This document shows positions 38,150-40,826 of a stretch of DNA of 40,826 bases, one piece after another. Each line of letters starts with the position of its first letter. Position 1 is the first letter of the stretch. The notes beneath the pieces were generated by a model, which did not search any database, had not been told where the DNA came from, and saw only the letters and a list, made by a program, of their open reading frames with translations. Origin of the DNA: Chthonomonadaceae bacterium (lineage in GTDB: Bacteria > Armatimonadota > Chthonomonadetes > Chthonomonadales > Chthonomonadaceae). The stretch lies in contig DAIDKH010000040.1 of the NCBI GenBank assembly GCA_027450145.1, positions 1 to 40,826 of the forward strand, written 5' to 3'. Made by a program: the position numbers and the translations under genes.

Positions 38150-39304
38150 CTAAGCCGCCTTGTAATATGGCCTGAGGCACTGCACGTTAACAACCTGCTG
38201 TGGAGGATTTGCGGGACGCGCGAAGTAGAAGCCCTGCAGATAATCTGCTCCTGCATCCACGCACACCCGTACCTGTTCCGGCGTCTCCAGCCCCTCCATA
38301 ATCACCTGAATGCCCAGATCTTTCGCGATCTTTACGACATGGTGTAGTTCTGCTTGAACTGCCTCGTCGTGTACGGCATTCACCACGATGTCACGATCTA
38401 TTTTCACAAAATCTGGATGCAGCTCACGAAGATACTCGATCGAAGTGTGTCCAGCTCCCATATCGTCCACGGCCGTACACACCCCACGCGACCTGTAGTA
38501 GTCGAGAACCAACTTGAGATGGGCCATGTCGTTAATGCGCTCGGTTTCAACAATTTCGAAAACCAGAGAATTAAGGTTAACGTCGTACTCACTGGCCGCG
38601 CGCATCGTCGTTCTCAGGCATACCTCGGGATCATAGATAGTGTTAGGCAGGAAATTGATGAAAAACCTCTGGTTGGTAGTGCGATAGGGTGCGGCATTTC
38701 GGATAGCGCATTCCCTCGCCCGTTGATCTAGTTGGTGCTGCAAATGAAGCTTTTCACATGCCTCAATGATGGGCCACGCGCCAATAACCTCGTCGGTGCC
38801 GGGCTTGCGAGCACGCAGCAACATTTCGTACGCGAAAACCGATCCGTCCTTTGTGCTCACAATGGGATGCAGCATACTAAAAAGCTGATCATTCGAGAGT
38901 ACCGGGCGTACCCATTCGTATTTCATGCGCTCAAGAAAATGCGAAAGGGGCCGGCAGCGTGCTGCGGCGCGCACCAGTGTCTTCTCCGTGACCTCGTCAT
39001 TGATCACTGCGGCGCCAACTGACCGTTGGGTAATCTCACTCAAGTCGTTCGAGAGCGCGTTTGCTACGGCTTCCGGGCTAGCATTAACCAGGATTGAGCC
39101 GGAGGTGTGTTTGGTAAAGGACAGCAGTTTTGCCGTCAACACGTTCTCAACGACGGCCTCCGCGTCGTGATCATAGGGCATGAGAAGCAGCGAGGACTTC
39201 TCTCCCCAGGGCGCTGGTGGCACTATGTCGCACAGAGCGCAACCCTCGGCGGTAGCAGCGCATACGCCCGGCGGCTTCACATTCGTTCGTCTACACTCGT
39301 GCAC
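38150..39304 (-). CDS. EAL-domain cyclic-di-GMP phosphodiesterase
   Basis: 384 residues from GTG 39304, which follows AGGGAG about ten bases away; the open frame extends to a GTG at 39373, but a -10-like TACAAT (39332-39327) and this ribosome site argue for the shorter form. EAL signature in order: YEMLLRA (residue 160, EAL reads EML), FFINFLPN (Asn 217), FEIVETER (Glu 250), AVDDMGAG (Asp-Asp 280-281), FVKIDRD (Lys 301), MEGLETPEQ (Glu 337) and YLQGFYFARP (Gln 357). All metal and catalytic residues are present, so it should hydrolyse c-di-GMP. The N-terminal about 125 residues are a likely sensor with Cys at 4, 15, 22 and 25 (GVCAATAEGCALC). No TM. Regulates surface or motile behaviour generally. 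Confidence 0.92.
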   Translation of the reverse strand: MHECRRTNVKPPGVCAATAEGCALCDIVPPAPWGEKSSLLLMPYDHDAEAVVENVLTAKLLSFTKHTSGSILVNASPEAVANALSNDLSEITQRSVGAAVINDEVTEKTLVRAAARCRPLSHFLERMKYEWVRPVLSNDQLFSMLHPIVSTKDGSVFAYEMLLRARKPGTDEVIGAWPIIEACEKLHLQHQLDQRARECAIRNAAPYRTTNQRFFINFLPNTIYDPEVCLRTTMRAASEYDVNLNSLVFEIVETERINDMAHLKLVLDYYRSRGVCTAVDDMGAGHTSIEYLRELHPDFVKIDRDIVVNAVHDEAVQAELHHVVKIAKDLGIQVIMEGLETPEQVRVCVDAGADYLQGFYFARPANPPQQVVNVQCLRPYYKAA

Positions 39305-39508
39305 AATCGTATATCTCCCTGGCGGTATTGTAGCGATAGTTAAGGCGCGCAGGTTCACGAAAACGAAATACACACCAGCAAAACCGTAACGCGCGTTAAA
39401 GATAGTCGGCAGAAACCGTCTCAGGCTTAATACATGGAATTACCGCAAATTGCAACACTTCGAGGCAGGCGCACGGGTTTTTGAACACTGAGTGAGGGTT
39501 GATATGCT

Positions 39509-39655
39509 TTGAAAGAGCGGATGGCGTTACAAACCTGCGAGATCACCGAGGAAGAGCCCATCACTCTGTGGTCTCGGATTTTCCATAGTATGCCGTCAAA
39601 TACGCGAGGGCCGGAAACCTGTATACCTGACGAGGTGTTAGCAGCGTCCTACTAA
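39509..39655 (+). CDS. Possible small protein, 48 residues
   Basis: TTG at 39509 (or ATG at 39521), TAA at 39653-39655. GAGGG lies ten bases before the TTG. The product starts MKERMALQTCEITEEEPI, is polar, and ends SMPSNTRGPETCIPDEVLAASY. No TM, no family recognised. It could also be the remnant of a larger gene or a chance frame. Confidence 0.28.
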   Translation: MKERMALQTCEITEEEPITLWSRIFHSMPSNTRGPETCIPDEVLAASY

Positions 39656-39692
39656 CTCCGGCAGTGGTTCATCAAATAGCTCACGAACACGC

Positions 39693-39734
39693 GAGCATGC
39701 ATCGCTCTCACACTGAAGAGTTCGGTGCATGCTC
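39693..39734. terminator. Hairpin downstream of the GH127 gene
   Basis: GAGCATGCA (39693-39701) and TGCATGCTC (39726-39734), 9-base perfect arms, 24-base loop, about 67 bases after the GH127 stop on the minus strand. Candidate terminator. Confidence 0.55.
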
Positions 39735-39800
39735 ATCGTGATAAACCGACTTCAACCAGCCATTGTGACTCGCGTAGGCCATTTCGACCAGGGACGGGGG

Positions 39801-40826
39801 TTACACCTGTGGCAGCCACACGCGCATAGGACCTGCTTCGCGGTTCGCCCACGCGTAGTAAGGCACAAGCACCACCTCTGCGGGTACGGCGGGTTCAGAT
39901 CGGCGGACATCGCTGTAGAGAGGCTCGTTAGCCGACGGCTTCGGTACCACCGCTGCCGTTACTGATAGGGTGGCAACGCCTTCCAGTCCGCTGTTTGTGC
40001 TATTCACCTGGACGACCGCATTGGCAGGCAGGCGCAATGTGCGCACATCGTGCAGCGGTTGATCCACCTGTTCGGCGCAATAGACCACGGCGCCGCGTTG
40101 TATGGCCGTTTGGTGGTAGTTTGAGCTCACATAGGGGTGAGAGGTTAGCAGCTGAACTGTTTGCGGTAGATGGAGGTCTATGGTATCGCCACACGCCGCC
40201 TGAACGTCGACGTAGGCTCCGGCATCTACCTCACGTGTAACTCCCTGGTGCGTGATTTTCGCCCCTGTAGCCCATACAGGAATCCGCAAGGCAAGAGTAA
40301 CGGTGCCGTTAGCCTCCACCACGCGAATGGCGACATCCGGCTGCCAGGGCATGTCTGCTTTCACGGCTAGCTTTACACTGCCTTCGCCATCGGGTACTTC
40401 CACGTCCATATCGGCGTACATATGCAGCCACAGCTTGCCACTGCCCTCTGAGGCAAAGTAGCCCGGCAGTTGGGCAAGCAGACGCGCTACGTTTGGCGGA
40501 CAGCACGCGCACCCAAACCAGGCGCTTCGCCGGTGTGTACCATCGTTCTCCAGCGGATTTTCGTAGAAGTAGTGCTCGCCATCCAGGGCCAGCCCGGGCA
40601 GCACCGCGTTGATGATCGTATGCTCCATTACGTCGGCAAACCGATGCTCCCCGGTAAGGTGCAGCATTCTAAACTGCCACATGACACTGCCTATTGCCGC
40701 ACAGGTCTCCGTATATGCTCGGTCATTTGGCAATTCGTATTTTGCGCCAAAGGCCTCGCCCTCGTAACGCGAACCGGCGCCGCCCGTAACGTACATCTGG
40801 CTTCCCACGAAACTCTGCCAGAGGTT
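39801..40826 (-). CDS. GH127 beta-L-arabinofuranosidase-like enzyme, 5' end outside window
   Basis: The frame is open to the right edge and continues there as NLWQSFVGSQMYVTGGAGS, so the start lies outside; about 340 C-terminal residues are seen. Marks of GH127 (former DUF1680): YELPNDRAYTETCAAIG with the catalytic/metal Glu and Cys, MLHLTGEHRFADVMEHTIIN, HYFYENPLENDG and the zinc Cys motif WFGCACCPPNVARLLAQLPGY. The rest is beta-sandwich: LALRIPVWATG, RGAVVYCAEQVDQP, VLVPYYAWANREAGPMRVWLP. These enzymes remove L-arabinofuranose from plant glycans or glycoproteins. No export signal can be judged. It agrees with the saccharolytic genes nearby. Confidence 0.94.
   Translation of the reverse strand, partial: NLWQSFVGSQMYVTGGAGSRYEGEAFGAKYELPNDRAYTETCAAIGSVMWQFRMLHLTGEHRFADVMEHTIINAVLPGLALDGEHYFYENPLENDGTHRRSAWFGCACCPPNVARLLAQLPGYFASEGSGKLWLHMYADMDVEVPDGEGSVKLAVKADMPWQPDVAIRVVEANGTVTLALRIPVWATGAKITHQGVTREVDAGAYVDVQAACGDTIDLHLPQTVQLLTSHPYVSSNYHQTAIQRGAVVYCAEQVDQPLHDVRTLRLPANAVVQVNSTNSGLEGVATLSVTAAVVPKPSANEPLYSDVRRSEPAVPAEVVLVPYYAWANREAGPMRVWLPQV

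Larger units (their letters stand above)
39305..39800. other. Intergenic between EAL and GH127 genes
   Basis: About 500 bases. It holds the EAL promoter region, a possible 48-residue open frame (39509-39655), and a 9-base hairpin near the GH127 3' end. No RNA gene seen. Confidence 0.5.

Noticed and set aside
1-40826. CRISPR array, tRNA or rRNA genes, IS elements, prophage
   Set aside because: No regularly spaced repeats, no tRNA T-loop/acceptor pattern, and no transposase, integrase or phage protein was seen on either strand by eye; a covariance search was not possible.

Overview
The window reads as an ordinary chromosomal segment of a member of the Armatimonadota (Chthonomonas-like relatives); this is inference. 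The strongest hints are three DUF1559 pseudopilins with the prepilin N-terminus followed by [14 protein letters not shown]1/UnbV and TPR lipoproteins, GntR-LacI hybrid regulation and scattered glycoside hydrolases, with mid-range GC and clear Shine-Dalgarno sites. No rRNA, tRNA, IS element, phage gene or CRISPR array was seen.

Layout. 1-1516: 3' part of a Sel1-repeat gene (minus). 1517-2540: mostly non-coding, with one possible 37-residue membrane peptide. 2541-5561: a two-gene operon, a VWA lipoprotein and a 787-residue four-TM coiled-coil protein of unknown function. 5659-6423: a FliA/WhiG-type sigma factor. 6662-8874: a small unknown protein plus two proteins made of four YbjQ-like repeats. 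8987-9937: aldo/keto reductase. 10367-11395: double-ACT protein and peptide deformylase. 11424-16367 (minus): small membrane protein, DUF1559 pseudopilin, TPR lipoprotein and CRTAC1 lipoprotein. 16906-18935: a strong promoter driving a Gfo/Idh/MocA oxidoreductase and an MBL-fold hydrolase. 19475-20836 (minus): consensus promoter, cobalamin riboswitch, terminator, DUF1559 pseudopilin and BFD-like [2Fe-2S] protein. 21008-24857 (minus): consensus promoter, GntR-LacI regulator, DUF1559 pseudopilin, small lipoprotein and GH99-like hydrolase. 25088-27881: heptose/nucleotidyl transferase, dTDP-rhamnose reductase type enzyme and GH4. 28143-29683: two diverged paralogous single-TM proteins. 29592-34174 (minus): SpoVR, a cyclase-STAND-TPR protein and a YkgJ protein in a tight operon. 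34324-37993: dnaK, dnaJ, hspR heat-shock operon. 38150-39304: EAL phosphodiesterase. 39801-40826: GH127 gene cut by the right edge.

Most interesting points: a cobalamin riboswitch in front of a DUF1559 pseudopilin; a motif YQAxxxQRMG shared by two otherwise different small membrane or lipoproteins that each sit beside a DUF1559 gene; a palindrome shared by the promoters of the GntR-LacI gene and the riboswitch operon; hspR with an in-frame TGA followed by a coding-like proline-rich, basic tail; a DnaJ with only half of its zinc domain; the VWA/four-TM pair; and the SpoVR-cyclase/STAND-YkgJ operon. All coordinates and inverted repeats were read by eye. No alignment, folding or database search was run.
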